Origin: Pseudomonas fluorescens
GTDB lineage: Bacteria; Pseudomonadota; Gammaproteobacteria; Pseudomonadales; Pseudomonadaceae
Direction: 5' to 3'
Assembly (NCBI RefSeq): GCF_000730425.1
Contig: NZ_CP008896.1
Span: forward strand, 4,774,001-4,838,000
DNA length: 64,000 nt
How positions within the stretch are numbered: the first letter of the stretch is position 1; every line of letters begins with the position of its first letter. The notes beneath the pieces are model-generated. The model saw only the letters and a list, made by a program, of their open reading frames with translations. It was not told the origin of the DNA and ran no database searches. Of this stretch, positions 53,985-63,937 are shown piece after piece. The position numbers were made by a program, and so were the translations under genes.

Positions 53985-54018
53985 CTTAGGGTGTCAGCGT
54001 AGAAGGAGTTACGGCCCC
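53985..54018. repeat. Candidate terminal repeat of the Tn3 transposon at the tnpR side
   Basis: The minus strand reads GGGGCCGTAACTCC...ACACCCTAAG, with the GGGG...TAAG layout of Tn3 ends. A related CTTAGGGTGTC stretch overlaps the tnpR stop at 53865. I could not find the matching copy beyond tnpA, so the assignment is tentative. Confidence 0.4.
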
Positions 54019-54044
54019 GTCCTCCTGCGGAGGGCGCGGCCAGC

Positions 54045-54530
54045 CTAATCCTCCTCGCTATACTTCTCCCAGCGTCTTTCCAGCTTTCGCTGTTCATGTA
54101 TTTGGTCTACTGGATAAGCCGTCCACGGCAGGATGTAGGTCTCGCGTTCGTCGAGAACTACAAGGTATTGCGCTTCAGAAAACCAAATATGAACTCTCGT
54201 GCTTCCTTTACGGGACTCTCGCCATACTTTGAGTGCGGGATCGGCAGCGTTTTCGATGAATGGTTTTGGCCAACGGATGCGTTCGAAGCGCCGAAAGTCT
54301 GGCAGGCGGTCGGCTTCGACGGCTCCCTCTGAAATCATGTGCCAAAATGTCGCCTCCTTCCCCTGGATAACCGGGTGTCGCTTTAAGCCCAGACGTTTCC
54401 CTTCGAATACGGTTTTAGACTCAACGAAGTCGGCACAGAAGATCTGGTAGATGGCCTCCAGATAACGAGAAAAATCGCCACCGTAAGCCTTCAGTTCCTC
54501 CAGCGGCGGCAGCCAGCCCGGTAGACTCAT
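54045..54530 (-). CDS. Unknown protein of the restriction operon, possibly RNase-like (BECR fold)
   Basis: The 161 residues start MSLPGWLPPLEELKAYGGDF. Its middle (VFEGKRLGLKRHPVIQGKEA, FWHMISEG, FERIRWPKPFIE) and end (TRVHIWFSEAQYLVVLDERE then TYILPWTAYPVD) are reminiscent of Barnase-EndoU-ColicinE5/D-RelE type nucleases in phages and plasmids. Conserved-looking His, Arg and Thr-Ala-Tyr could be the active site; this is recognition of style, not proof. The start overlaps the DUF3800 stop (ATGA), so it is the last gene of the hsd operon. Confidence 0.6.
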   Translation of the reverse strand: MSLPGWLPPLEELKAYGGDFSRYLEAIYQIFCADFVESKTVFEGKRLGLKRHPVIQGKEATFWHMISEGAVEADRLPDFRRFERIRWPKPFIENAADPALKVWRESRKGSTRVHIWFSEAQYLVVLDERETYILPWTAYPVDQIHEQRKLERRWEKYSEED

Positions 54531-55234
54531 GCTCCGTTGCTCCCATTCCAGAAGAACAGGTTGAGCTTGGACTCGCGCAACAGCGTGTTTTGCTTCAGGT
54601 TGTAGCGGCTGCGCTCGCGGATACGCTCTATCAGTCGCATTTTGGCCTCGCTGCCGCCAAGTCCGCGATGCAGGTAGGACAGTGCGCCGATCAGCAGATC
54701 GGCTAACTGTAGCTGCTGCGCTTCATGGGAGTGGATGCGTTGCACCCGGCGAATCACCTTGCGGGAGAAGTCATATGCGTTGTTGGCTAGCACCTCATGG
54801 AGCTTGGCGACCTTCTCATGCCCCAGAGTGTCCTTGATGTCGATGTAGACGTGATAGCCAGCGTCTGGCTCAAAGATGGTCTTGAGCATCGAGAAGTACA
54901 TTTTGTAGTACCAGTCATCATGGCTCTGGCAGTACTGCCCATGATTGAGGCGCGCCTTGTCGGTCACGATTAGGGCGCGAAAATGCAGATCATCGTCATC
55001 GAAGAAATAGTCGATGCAGTCCAGGTAGAACTGCAGTTTGGTCGAGCCCACCTTGGTCCACTTGATCTCGAAGTCCGCTGGCAGCTTGTGCCTGGCCTTG
55101 ATTTCACGCAGACGTTTGGCGATCTCCAGACGCTTCGTTTCAGGGCACCAGACTGCACCCAGCACCATGGCCTTCTGGCCATCATTCTCTAGGTGGCAGG
55201 ACTCGTCGCAATAAATATTGAAGGTTTCGCTCAT
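54527..55234 (-). CDS. DUF3800 protein
   Basis: The 235 residues start MSETFNIYCDESCHLENDGQ, the DxS/DES opening of DUF3800 with an RNase H-like fold, and later YHVYIDIKDTLG and QLQLADLLIGALSYLHRGLG (conserved Q-x-ADLL). DUF3800 proteins occur with restriction and abortive systems and are suspected nucleases. It shares bases with the hsdS stop (TGATG) and overlaps the last gene, so it is a genuine member of the operon. Confidence 0.85.
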   Translation of the reverse strand: MSETFNIYCDESCHLENDGQKAMVLGAVWCPETKRLEIAKRLREIKARHKLPADFEIKWTKVGSTKLQFYLDCIDYFFDDDDLHFRALIVTDKARLNHGQYCQSHDDWYYKMYFSMLKTIFEPDAGYHVYIDIKDTLGHEKVAKLHEVLANNAYDFSRKVIRRVQRIHSHEAQQLQLADLLIGALSYLHRGLGGSEAKMRLIERIRERSRYNLKQNTLLRESKLNLFFWNGSNGA

Positions 55235-55658
55235 CACTCCACCGCTTGCTTGACCAAGGTGCTGGCCAGTTGTTCGTTAAGTTGGCGAGCCAGGGTTAGG
55301 CGGGTTTTCAGTTGGTCACAGAGGGCCATGAACTGATCGACTTTGGCGACGATGCGGTGTTGTTCGGCGAGAGGTGGCAAGGCAATTGGATAGTCATTCA
55401 TTGCTTTGAGGCCAAGATTCTTGATTGTGGTTCCAGTAGCGCTTTTCAAGGCGTACTTCATAAACCCAGGAGCCTCAATCAACAATCTGACAAAGTGTTT
55501 GGATACCCCGCTGGCAAGGTTGAAGTAGCAGGCGCTTTTTCCAAGAATAATTTTTTCAGAGTTATAAAACGCAATATTTCCGATAGTGCCGTTGATCGAA
55601 ACTAGAATGCTTTGCTCATCCAAGGGCTTTTTATGTTTGGAATGCTCGCTTTCACTAA

Positions 55659-56827
55659 GGAAGCTCCGATCAACTTGCCGCAACCGTGCGGCAAGTTGAA
55701 AATCCCGCTGAATTTGGCGCTATTGACCGCGAAATATCCCGTACGCGCCGCCTTGGCGAGCTTGTCAGCCCATTTCTCCGTGTTACGCGCGTAATTAGCC
55801 CATACCCATCAGCTTTTTTCGAGCCATCCATAAATTGGACAAGGCAAACAGCGTGGTCAATTGAGCGGTGTTTTTCATCAGGCCGCGAAAGCGCACTTTC
55901 ACATAACCGAACTGACGTTTGATCACCCGAAATGGGTGTTCGACCTTGGCCCGTGTCTGGGCTTTGAGGTACTCGATTTTGCGCTTGGCTTTGTACAGCA
56001 CGCTGCGCTTGCTCAGCTTGGAATAGGTGCTGCGTCGCGCGGCGATTTGCCAAACCACTTCACGGTTTTCATGCTCTTCGCGCTTCTCGACACCGGTGTA
56101 ACCAGCATCGGCGTAGACCGCGTTTTCCTCGCCGTGCAGCAGTTCGGCAACCTGAGTGACATCGGCTACATTCGCCGCGGTGCCGTGAACGTGGTGAACC
56201 AGCCCCGACTCAACGTCGGCACCAATATGGGCCTTCATTCCGAAGAAATATTGATTGCCTTTCTTCGTCTGATGCATCTCTGGATCGCGTTTACCGTCCT
56301 CGTTTTTAGTCGAACTGGGCGCGTGGATAATCGTCGCATCGACGATGGTGCCCTGGCGCAGCGAGAGGCCTTTCTCCTGCAAATAACCGTTGATGACCGC
56401 CAGGATCGCCGGCGCCAACTTATGTTTCTCCAGCAGGTGCCGGAAGTTCATGATCGTGGTGTCTTCAGGGATCGGCGCGCTCAGGGTCAAGTGCGCAAAC
56501 TGGCGCATGGGCGTGATTTCATACAGCGCTTCTTCCATGGCAGGATCGCTCAGCGAGAACCAGTTTTGCAGCAAGTGAATGCGCAGCATGGTTTCCAGCG
56601 GATACGGTTTGCGGCCACCGCCAGCCTTCGGATAATACGGCTCGATCAACGCCAGTAAACCGCTCCAGGGCACGACCTGATCCATCTCGGCGAGGAACCG
56701 TTCGCGGCGTGTTTGCTTGCGCTTGCCCGCGTATTCGAAATCGGAAAAGCTCATCTGGCTCATGAAGCACTCGGGTCAGGTGGTGAGGCTGTATTTCAGC
56801 ATACTTGGAGACTTGTTCGGAGTTTCC
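55659..56827 (-). mobile_element. IS5-group insertion sequence in hsdS
   Basis: A 1169-bp element with ends GGAAGCTCCGATCAACTTG and GGAAACTCCGAACAAGTC (inverted), flanked on both sides by CTAA (55655-55658, 56828-56831). It is related to, but different from, copies 1 and 2. Confidence 0.93.
55795..56763 (-). CDS. IS5-family transposase (hsdS insertion)
   Basis: A 322-residue DDE transposase starting MSQMSFSDFEYAGKRKQTRR, with DATIIHAPSSTK, ADAGYTGVEKREE and KVEHPFRVIKRQFGYVKVRF. It is a homologue of the 325-residue enzyme of copies 1 and 2, with many substitutions, so a separate IS type. Confidence 0.93.
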   Translation of the reverse strand: MSQMSFSDFEYAGKRKQTRRERFLAEMDQVVPWSGLLALIEPYYPKAGGGRKPYPLETMLRIHLLQNWFSLSDPAMEEALYEITPMRQFAHLTLSAPIPEDTTIMNFRHLLEKHKLAPAILAVINGYLQEKGLSLRQGTIVDATIIHAPSSTKNEDGKRDPEMHQTKKGNQYFFGMKAHIGADVESGLVHHVHGTAANVADVTQVAELLHGEENAVYADAGYTGVEKREEHENREVVWQIAARRSTYSKLSKRSVLYKAKRKIEYLKAQTRAKVEHPFRVIKRQFGYVKVRFRGLMKNTAQLTTLFALSNLWMARKKLMGMG

Positions 56828-58130
56828 CTAACGGTTTTGGTTTCTGGCTTGATGACTATCTTGCCTCCCGTCAAGTTGTTTCCATTTACAAAGTAATACT
56901 CGCCATCCTGGCTGTAAATTGGCGTCCCGTGCAAGCCATCGCCTAATTGTCGCGTTATCTGCGAAAGCCTCACCCACTTCCAGCCTTTGGGCGTTTCAAA
57001 CGCTTCTTCCTCTGTAGAAATAGGGTCTATCGGTTTTGGCTTTCTGATTTTTCCTTCTGAATGAAGCAGTGCAATCTCGTTAACTATTACTTCCAGCAGA
57101 TCACTTGCCGGTTCATCCCTAGAATCTTGCGGTTCCAGTTTGCCCATCACGGCCAGTTGCAGCAGGGTTTGCTTGAGAGCGTCGATGCTGGCTTCGGTAG
57201 TGAACAGAGCGTGGAAGTGTTCGGCCAGGCGTTGCCAGCTGGCGGCGAAGTCGGGGGACGCGCAGGCCTGGGTCAGGCTGTCGAGCAGCGCCTGCACCAG
57301 TTTGGCGTGGGCGCTTTCGGCGTCGGCCTGCTGGGCTTCTAGGCGGTCGCACAGGGCCATCAGTTCATCGACTTTGGCGACGATACGGTGTTGTTCAGCC
57401 GTAGGGGGCAGTGGCATTGTTATAGATGCCAGTGACTTACTTGACATGTTTGATATGCCAACGCCCTTTCGATACCCAGATATCTCACCTGAGTAATTTA
57501 GCTTTTCAAAGTACCGTTGAGCGTAGTAGGGATGGACGCCACCATAGAACCGAGCCCGATGTACATGGTTTTGAAAGCATATCTCACGCTCTTGATCCCA
57601 GACTGCTGCACGCCCAGCCTCTCCTCCTTCACAAATCAATAGATCATTTCTTGTTGCAGTGCAGCGTGCTAAGTCACTTTCTTCCATGAGCATTTGGCGA
57701 ACATTGGCGAGCTCAAATCGTCCCCAATAGAGATTTGAAGTTGTTATGTAATCCCTAGCAACTCCAGTATTTCTTCCCTTATCCAGTGTTTTCCCAGAGT
57801 TGTGTTGAGCAATATCTCCGAAGCGCACCCAGCGCCATCCGCTTGGTAAATCAAATTTACTGATTTCACCAGAAACACTTGGTCCTTGTTCGCTAGACTT
57901 CTTCCGACCTGAAGTGTCTTGCGCCTTTGCTTCGGCAATCCGCTTGAGCAACTCGCTGGCCGGCTCATCACTCGGATCTTGCGGCACCAATTTGCCGCGC
58001 ACAGCCAACTCCAGAATCAATTCACGCAGCTTTTTGATGCCGTTGGTCGCGCCGGCCAGTAGCGGTAGGTTGTCGGTCAGCAGGGTGCTGGCTAGGCGAT
58101 TGCAGCCCTCTTCCAATTGATTGCGCGCGT

Positions 58131-59600
58131 TCATATATCGCGCTCCAAGGCTTCGGCCAGCACGGCCTTGAGCTGGTCGCGCAGCTCGCTGATTTCGCCT
58201 TGCAGGGCGGCGTAGCCCTGCAGTAGTTCGTCCGGATCGTGGCTGATCTGTTCACCGATATGCGGATTTTTGCAATCGAGGTTCCAGTTGCGTGCTTGCA
58301 GCTCTTCGAAGCTGACCTTCCAAGCAAATTCGCCAGTTTGCCGTGCGGCAAAACCATCGGCCTCGTTGCCCCACCAGGCTTCTTCCACGGCAAATTCTTC
58401 GATGCGCATGGGCTTGGTTTTGGAGTAGCTCTTGTAGCCTGCCGGGTACTGGTGTTCGTAGAACCACACCTGTTTGGTCGGCGTACCCTTGGTGAAGAAC
58501 AACAGGTTGGTTTTGATGCCGGTGTAGGGGTTGAATACGCCGTTGGGCAGGCGAACGATGGTGTGCAGATTGCACTCGGTCAGCAGCTTTTCCTTGATGC
58601 GGCTCTTGATGCCTTCGCCAAAAAGAAAGCCGTCGGGCAGCACCACGGCGGCTCGGCCACCGTCTTTCAGCAGTTGCATGATCAGCACTAGAAACAGGTC
58701 GGCGGTTTCGCGGGTGCGGAAGGCGGCGGGGAAGTTGGTTTCGATGCCGTCTTCTTCCATGCCGCCGAACGGCGGGTTGGCGACGATGCAGTGCACCCGC
58801 TCGCTCGGCCCCCAACTGATCAGCGGTTTGCTCAGGGTGTTGTCGTGGCGGATCTGGTTGGGCACCTCGATACCGTGCAGGATCATATTGGTGGTGGCTA
58901 GCAGATGTGGCAGTGGCTTTTTCTCCACACCAAAGATGCTGGCCTGCAAGGTGCGTTCGTCTTCGGCGGTTTTTACATAGTGGCTGCGTTTGTGCTCGAT
59001 TGCGCAGGTGAGGAAACCGCCGGTGCCGCAGGCCGGGTCCATGACCTTTTCTTCCAGCTTGGGGTCGACCATGCGCACCATGAACTCGGTGACCGGGCGC
59101 GGGGTGTAGAACTCCCCGGCGTTGCCGGCGTTCTGCAGGTCGCGCAGCAGTTGCTCGTAGAGGTTGCCGAACTCGTGGCGCTCCTGGGCCTTGTTGAAGT
59201 CCACGCCTTCCTGAATCTTGTTGATCACTTGGCGCAGCAACTGGCCGGACTTCATGTAGTTGTAGGCGTCTTCAAACACGCTGCGCACCACGAAGGCTGA
59301 TGGCGTGTTGCTGTATTCGTGCAGATTTTGCAGCTGCGGGAACAGGTTGTTGTCGATAAAGTCCTTCAGGGAGTCGCCAGTCATGCCTTCCGGGTTGGCG
59401 GCCCAGGTACGCCAACGACAGCTTTCGGGGATGGGCGAGCGGTAGTTGTCATCCATCAGCTCCCATTCCAGTTCGCGGTCATCGAAGATCTTGAGGAACA
59501 GAAGCCAGACCAGTTGGCCTATGCGCTGGGCGTCGCCGTCGACGCCTACGTCTTTGCGCATGATGTCCTGGATGGATTTGATGGTACTGCTAATAGACAT
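58131..59600 (-). CDS. hsdM: Type I restriction-modification methyltransferase subunit
   Basis: A 489-residue N6-adenine methyltransferase: helical N-terminus (HsdM_N), YTPRPVTEFMVRMVDPK, SAM motif VMDPACGTGGFLTCAI and catalytic NPPFGG. It needs HsdS for DNA recognition, and with HsdS broken it cannot give full bipartite methylation. The gene overlaps hsdS by four bases and is 2 bp behind the HNH gene. Confidence 0.95.
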   Translation of the reverse strand: MSISSTIKSIQDIMRKDVGVDGDAQRIGQLVWLLFLKIFDDRELEWELMDDNYRSPIPESCRWRTWAANPEGMTGDSLKDFIDNNLFPQLQNLHEYSNTPSAFVVRSVFEDAYNYMKSGQLLRQVINKIQEGVDFNKAQERHEFGNLYEQLLRDLQNAGNAGEFYTPRPVTEFMVRMVDPKLEEKVMDPACGTGGFLTCAIEHKRSHYVKTAEDERTLQASIFGVEKKPLPHLLATTNMILHGIEVPNQIRHDNTLSKPLISWGPSERVHCIVANPPFGGMEEDGIETNFPAAFRTRETADLFLVLIMQLLKDGGRAAVVLPDGFLFGEGIKSRIKEKLLTECNLHTIVRLPNGVFNPYTGIKTNLLFFTKGTPTKQVWFYEHQYPAGYKSYSKTKPMRIEEFAVEEAWWGNEADGFAARQTGEFAWKVSFEELQARNWNLDCKNPHIGEQISHDPDELLQGYAALQGEISELRDQLKAVLAEALERDI

Positions 59601-59602
59601 GC

Positions 59603-60439
59603 TTACTTCCTAAACAAATGTTCGCGGTGCCAGGCCAGATAAGCGCGATGACGCACTTCTATCTGACGCAAGCGCAATTCGGGGGTGAGATTCAGCGCGC
59701 GAGCGCTATTCGCGTCCAGATCTTCGCCAAGAAGAATCTGCCCTTCGTCATCGAAACTGATCAGGCCCTGATCGAAGGCCAGATCGAGGTTGGGGGTGAG
59801 CAGCAAACCATTGTATGGATCGAGACGCTCACTCGCACTGGCTGCGCGCCAGGGTTTGATGTGCGAGGCACGTAATAGCGCGGATACGTAGCAGTCAGTC
59901 ACTGCGCATCCGCCCCAATAGACCAGCAAAGCGTCGCGGTAACCGCCTTGGCCGATCCGAACTTTGATCAGGGCTTCCCGTTCTGTGTCAGTGATGCCGC
60001 TTATTTTAAGCATCACGTCAAGCTGCTCAGACTTGGACATTTCCACGTGCAGGATTGCCGCTGCGCCAAGTCCACGGTGCCTCAGCAGCTCTAGCAGAAG
60101 TTGAAGGTCAGTCCGGGAGGAGATATCCAAAGCAACAGCCAGCTTGCTATCTGACCCCGGTACTTTGGGAAACCCCGTCATATTGGTGTTTTTGTATTCC
60201 ATATTCGGCTCGCTGGGCGAGAGAACTTTGATTTTTCTCCAGCTTGGTGAGTCGAGATGGTCAGGATGAATGAGAAAAGGTTGCTCACAAACAGGGGTGC
60301 CCGTTTTACTCATTTTCACGAATACACAGCCATCTAAGGCCGGGTGCTTATAGCCGTTAGCGTGTTTGTTATTGACGGCCAAGGCGTAACCTAGGCGTTG
60401 AAGCTCGGCGGCAATTTCAAATGAATTCAGCTTTTGCAT
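59603..60439 (-). CDS. HNH endonuclease within the hsd operon
   Basis: A 278-residue protein with a C-terminal HNH domain (about 190-245): LRASHIKPWRAASASERLDP, then YNGLLLTPNLDLAFDQGLIS. The SHIKPW / N-G-L-L / LD-x-A-F-D pattern is the HNH_2 version used by several restriction enzymes. The N-terminal 170 residues are of unknown type. It is inserted between hsdR and hsdM with gaps of 3 and 2 bp, so it is part of the operon and could add a modified-DNA-cutting activity. Confidence 0.87.
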   Translation of the reverse strand: MQKLNSFEIAAELQRLGYALAVNNKHANGYKHPALDGCVFVKMSKTGTPVCEQPFLIHPDHLDSPSWRKIKVLSPSEPNMEYKNTNMTGFPKVPGSDSKLAVALDISSRTDLQLLLELLRHRGLGAAAILHVEMSKSEQLDVMLKISGITDTEREALIKVRIGQGGYRDALLVYWGGCAVTDCYVSALLRASHIKPWRAASASERLDPYNGLLLTPNLDLAFDQGLISFDDEGQILLGEDLDANSARALNLTPELRLRQIEVRHRAYLAWHREHLFRK

Positions 60440-60442
60440 GGG

Positions 60443-62806
60443 TTAGGCGTAAAGCTCGTCTTCCAGTTCATGGATGGCCTTGTTATAGCCGGCTTTGCCG
60501 CCAAAGGCCTTGACCAGTTCGATGGGCGCACCGATCTGGCTGAATGGGTCGAGCTGGAGGATTTTGATGTCCTCGATATGCTCGATGCCGGTGTCGGCGT
60601 ATTTATCCAGCAGCGCTTCCAGCACCTGGCGGGCTGCGCCGGAATACTTGGCGAAGTAGTTGCGCTTTTTCACCTGCTCCGCGCGCTCGCGGCGTGACAG
60701 GGCAGGTTGGTCGAAGGCGACGTGGCAGATGAGGTCGAACGGATCGAGGGGCTTGCCGTGTTTCTTTTCCACCTCTTCGGCCAGTGCTTCCCACATCACG
60801 CCTTGGGCGGCCATCTCGTCGATGATGGCCTTCTTCTGCTCGGCATCACTCCAGCGCCGGAGGAAGTCATCCAGCGAGACGAACTGTTTTTGCACACAGG
60901 CGCGGGTGTAGTCGTGCAGTGATTCGGTGATCAGCCGGCCGTCCGGGCCGTAATACTGCACACGCTCGGCAATGACGTAGATCGGGATGCTGTCGACGAC
61001 GTACTTGAGGCGCTTCTTGCCGTCATCCTCGCCGGTGAACTCCAGATCATTGCCCTCGGAATCGCTGCCTGCGCTGATGCCGTCTTCATCGGCCAGCGGG
61101 TTATCCGGCGGCACGGGCGAATCATCACCTTCGGGGGCATAGATCACCACCGGGTCACCATCGAAGGCCGGGTCGGCAAACAGCTCGGTGGCCTTCTTGA
61201 AGTCCATGATGGTGAACCAGTACTTGCCGAAATCCTCGTTGATGCGGGTGCCGCGACCGATGATCTGCTTGAACTCGGTCATCGACTTGATGTGCTGGTC
61301 GAGCACAATCAACTTGCAGGTCTGCGCATCGACGCCGGTGGTCATCAGCTTGCTGGTGGTGGCTATGACCGGGTAGCGTTCTTCCGGGTTGATGAAGTTA
61401 TCCAGCTCGGCCTTGCCTTCCTGGTCATCGCCGGTGATGCGCATGACGTATTTGCGGTTCTCGGCCACACGCTCCGGGTTGAGGTTGACCAGAGCCTGGC
61501 GCATTCGCTCGGCATGGTTGATGTCGTCGCAGAAGACGATGGTCTTCTGGTACGGATCGGTGGCCTTGAGGAATTCGCTGACCTTCTGCGCCACTAGCTG
61601 GGTGCGTGCCTCGATGACCAGGGTGCGATCCATGTCCTTGAGGTTGTAGATGCGGTCTTCGATCAGCTCGCCATTCTTATCGAGCATGCCCTTGGGCGGC
61701 CGCCAGCCTTGCAGATCCTTGTCGAAGTCGATGCGCACCACTTTGTAGGGCGCCAGAAAGCCGTCTTCGATGCCCTGCTTGAGGGTGTAGCTGTAAATCG
61801 GCTCGCCAAAGTAGGTGATGCTGGACACCTCCTTTGTTTCCTTTGGCGTGGCGGTAAGGCCGATATGGGTAGCGCTGGAGAAGTAGTCGAGAATCTCGCG
61901 CCAGGCGGAATCCTCGGCGGCACTGCCACGATGGCATTCGTCGATCACGATAAGGTCAAAGAAATCGCGGGAGAACTGCTTGTAGATGTTCATCTCTTCT
62001 TCAGTGCCGGTGACGGCCTGATAGAGCGACAGGTAGATCTCGTAGGAGGTGTCGATCTGCCGTTTGGCGATCTTGGTCATCGCTTGGCCGAACGGCTTGA
62101 AGTCGTTGTTCTTGGTCTGGTCGACCAGGATATTGCGGTCGGCCAGAAAGAGGATGCGTTTCTTCTGCTTGGACTTCCACAGCCGCCAGATGATCTGGAA
62201 GGCGGTGTAGGTTTTGCCGGTGCCGGTGGCCATGACCAGCAGCACGCGACCCTGACCACGTGCCACTGCTTCAACGGTGCGGTTGATGGCGTTCATCTGG
62301 TAGTAGCGCGGCATACGCCCGGTGCCGTCGTCGTAGTAGGGCGCTGCGATCTTGTGTTGGGCTTGGTCATCCAGGCCCTTCCACTGGCAGTAGCGCTGCC
62401 AGAGCTCGTCAGGGCTGGGGAACTGGTCGAGGCGCAGCTCGATTTCTACCTGATCGCCCGTGCCGCTGCGGTCATGGAATAGAAAGCCATCGCCATTGCT
62501 GGAAAACACGAACGGCACATCCAGCGCCTCGGCATAGCCCAGGGCCTGCTGCATGCCCGAGCCAACTGAGTGCTTGTTGTCCTTCGCCTCGATCACGGCG
62601 ATGGGCAGGTTGGCCTGGTGGTAAAGGATGAAGTCGGCACGGCGGGACTCTCCCCGGCTATGTAGCTTGCCCCGGACGATGATGCGGCCCTTTGTGAAGC
62701 TGACTTCCTCGCGCACCTGCTTGTGCATGTCCCAGCCGGCTTGCTGGACTGCTGGGACGATGAACTTGCTGCAGATATCCCGCTCGGAAAGCGACTTTTT
62801 GTCCAT
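60443..62806 (-). CDS. hsdR: Type I restriction subunit
   Basis: A 787-residue protein of the short HsdR type. The N-terminal nuclease has Asp58 (RADFILY), Glu73 and Lys75 (VIEAKDNK), the PD-(D/E)xK triad. The SF2 motor has Walker [13 protein letters not shown] (about 185), DECHRGS and [14 protein letters not shown]. It is the first gene of the operon; TTGGAG precedes its ATG. HsdR also needs HsdS to find targets. Confidence 0.95.
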   Translation of the reverse strand: MDKKSLSERDICSKFIVPAVQQAGWDMHKQVREEVSFTKGRIIVRGKLHSRGESRRADFILYHQANLPIAVIEAKDNKHSVGSGMQQALGYAEALDVPFVFSSNGDGFLFHDRSGTGDQVEIELRLDQFPSPDELWQRYCQWKGLDDQAQHKIAAPYYDDGTGRMPRYYQMNAINRTVEAVARGQGRVLLVMATGTGKTYTAFQIIWRLWKSKQKKRILFLADRNILVDQTKNNDFKPFGQAMTKIAKRQIDTSYEIYLSLYQAVTGTEEEMNIYKQFSRDFFDLIVIDECHRGSAAEDSAWREILDYFSSATHIGLTATPKETKEVSSITYFGEPIYSYTLKQGIEDGFLAPYKVVRIDFDKDLQGWRPPKGMLDKNGELIEDRIYNLKDMDRTLVIEARTQLVAQKVSEFLKATDPYQKTIVFCDDINHAERMRQALVNLNPERVAENRKYVMRITGDDQEGKAELDNFINPEERYPVIATTSKLMTTGVDAQTCKLIVLDQHIKSMTEFKQIIGRGTRINEDFGKYWFTIMDFKKATELFADPAFDGDPVVIYAPEGDDSPVPPDNPLADEDGISAGSDSEGNDLEFTGEDDGKKRLKYVVDSIPIYVIAERVQYYGPDGRLITESLHDYTRACVQKQFVSLDDFLRRWSDAEQKKAIIDEMAAQGVMWEALAEEVEKKHGKPLDPFDLICHVAFDQPALSRRERAEQVKKRNYFAKYSGAARQVLEALLDKYADTGIEHIEDIKILQLDPFSQIGAPIELVKAFGGKAGYNKAIHELEDELYA

Positions 62807-63048
62807 AACTCCAATTCCCTTTCAAGCCGGTAAGGTCGCTCCATTCCGGCACTGCTGATCGTGTTCTATTTGCGCAAATGTACCTTGTTTAGCGTTGATC
62901 AGGGGGAGAGACGGTCAGATTGGGCGGCTAAAGTAGTAGGCGAGAGAAACGGCTGTCATAACAGCGCTTTTGTCTTACGTCGTCCCCGCTGTTCTTTTTA
63001 TTTTTTATTCTTTCTTTTTAGGGGCTCAGTCTGAGCTGGTTTTCGACG

Positions 63049-63075
63049 CGATAGAGCTCTAGATGAGCTCTATCG
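63049..63075. repeat. Perfect 27-bp palindrome between hsdR and the HTH gene
   Basis: The arms CGATAGAGCTC / GAGCTCTATCG enclose TAGAT. No T run follows. It could terminate the HTH gene on the minus strand or serve as a protein or recombinase site. The 62807-63104 spacer has no gene; it also contains an AACAGCG...CGCTGTT pair followed by a T-rich stretch near 62960-63010. Confidence 0.55.
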
Positions 63076-63104
63076 ACACCCTAGGCGGCTCAGATGGATA
63101 CGTA

Positions 63105-63701
63105 TCACTCTGAGCTGTGTATAACACCGTCACTGCGGTTGAGGTTTCTCCGTAGCTTGTCCCGTATGCCTGCTGGCAACCTGTCCAGGTCGGTGAGCAA
63201 TGAGTCTAAATTGATTTGGGAGTTTCCCCTGGCCAGATTGATTTGTAGGTTCAGTCGCTCGATATTCAGAGTTCTCGTACCTACGAGATTGCCTGTAGCA
63301 AGTGCGTTTTTGATCTCGGAAACCGCATGCTGGGCGGTACTCGGCACATAACTCCAGGCAGCTACGGCGAGGGGCCGACCGTCCTCGGTAACCTGAATTT
63401 TTTCGCGTAGGGTGTAAATGTTGGAGCGACCAGATCTTTTCTTTGTGATAAGCCCTGCCGTTTCTAGAACCCTTAACGCACGTTTGATTTGTGCAGGACT
63501 GACGCCTGACTGCTCAGAAATTCGTTCGATGCCTGGATGCGCTGTACCTGAGGAATAATTTGCGTGCGCCTTGATAACGGCATAAACCGTAAACGCATGG
63601 GGGCCGATTCGCGCTACTTCACCTTGATCGATCATAGCCCTGAAAACATGGAACCATTGGGTCTGTGCGTGCAGTGGGGATAGGGCGTTAGTCATTGTCA
63701 T
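63105..63701 (-). CDS. Winged-helix protein, possible replication or element-control protein
   Basis: A 198-residue protein. The middle (GTAHPGIERISEQSGVSPAQ then IKRALRVLETAGLITKKRSG) is a helix-turn-helix typical of plasmid and island proteins. It overlaps the AlpA-type gene by 14 bp. The C-terminus is helical. A replication or regulatory role for an integrative element is plausible. Confidence 0.7.
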   Translation of the reverse strand: MTMTNALSPLHAQTQWFHVFRAMIDQGEVARIGPHAFTVYAVIKAHANYSSGTAHPGIERISEQSGVSPAQIKRALRVLETAGLITKKRSGRSNIYTLREKIQVTEDGRPLAVAAWSYVPSTAQHAVSEIKNALATGNLVGTRTLNIERLNLQINLARGNSQINLDSLLTDLDRLPAGIRDKLRRNLNRSDGVIHSSE

Positions 63702-63927
63702 GTTCCCCGCGAAGCTGCACGCGCGGCCGGCTCAGGATCCAGGCAGATATTTCGGTGCTGAGCCAGCCCACCGATCTGCTGCTGCCCAAGTCATACGGAG
63801 CAGGGAATTTTCCCGCCGCTATGTCGCGATAGATCGTGGATCTCTTTTTCCCAACCGCGAATTCAACGTCAGGAAGACGTAGGAAGCGCGGCTCATCAGA
63901 GCCAAGTGCAATAGCATGTGCTGACAT
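63688..63927 (-). CDS. AlpA-family (excisionase-like) regulator
   Basis: The 79 residues include FLRLPDVEFAVGKKRSTIYR and DIAAGKFPAPYDLGSSRSVG, then WLSTEISAWILSR, the MerR-like AlpA domain found next to phage and island integrases. It probably controls excision or integrase expression of the element whose end lies beyond the window. Confidence 0.85.
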   Translation of the reverse strand: MSAHAIALGSDEPRFLRLPDVEFAVGKKRSTIYRDIAAGKFPAPYDLGSSRSVGWLSTEISAWILSRPRVQLRGEHDND

Positions 63928-63937
63928 TTATCAATGC

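Larger units (their letters stand above)
55234..58134 (-). pseudogene. hsdS: Type I specificity subunit gene hsdS, interrupted by an IS5-group element
   Basis: The 5' part (58134 to 56828) encodes both a first TRD (about 90-235) and the beginning of a second (FETPKGWKWVRLSQITRQLG). The 3' part (55654 to 55234) encodes the rest (SILVSINGTIGNIAFYNSEK, PLAEQHRIVAKVDQFMALCD). Removing the IS and one CTAA copy gives a continuous 575-residue HsdS with correct frame (KPETKTV joined to SESEHSK). The interrupted 5' frame now ends with 17 IS-coded residues (stop at 56776), so a 452-residue half subunit could be made. It overlaps hsdM by four bases. Confidence 0.92.

Noticed and set aside
55861..56658. 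265-codon plus-strand frame
   Set aside because: Antisense shadow of the IS transposase in hsdS.
61709..62482. 257-codon plus-strand frame
   Set aside because: Antisense to hsdR and without any recognisable motif.
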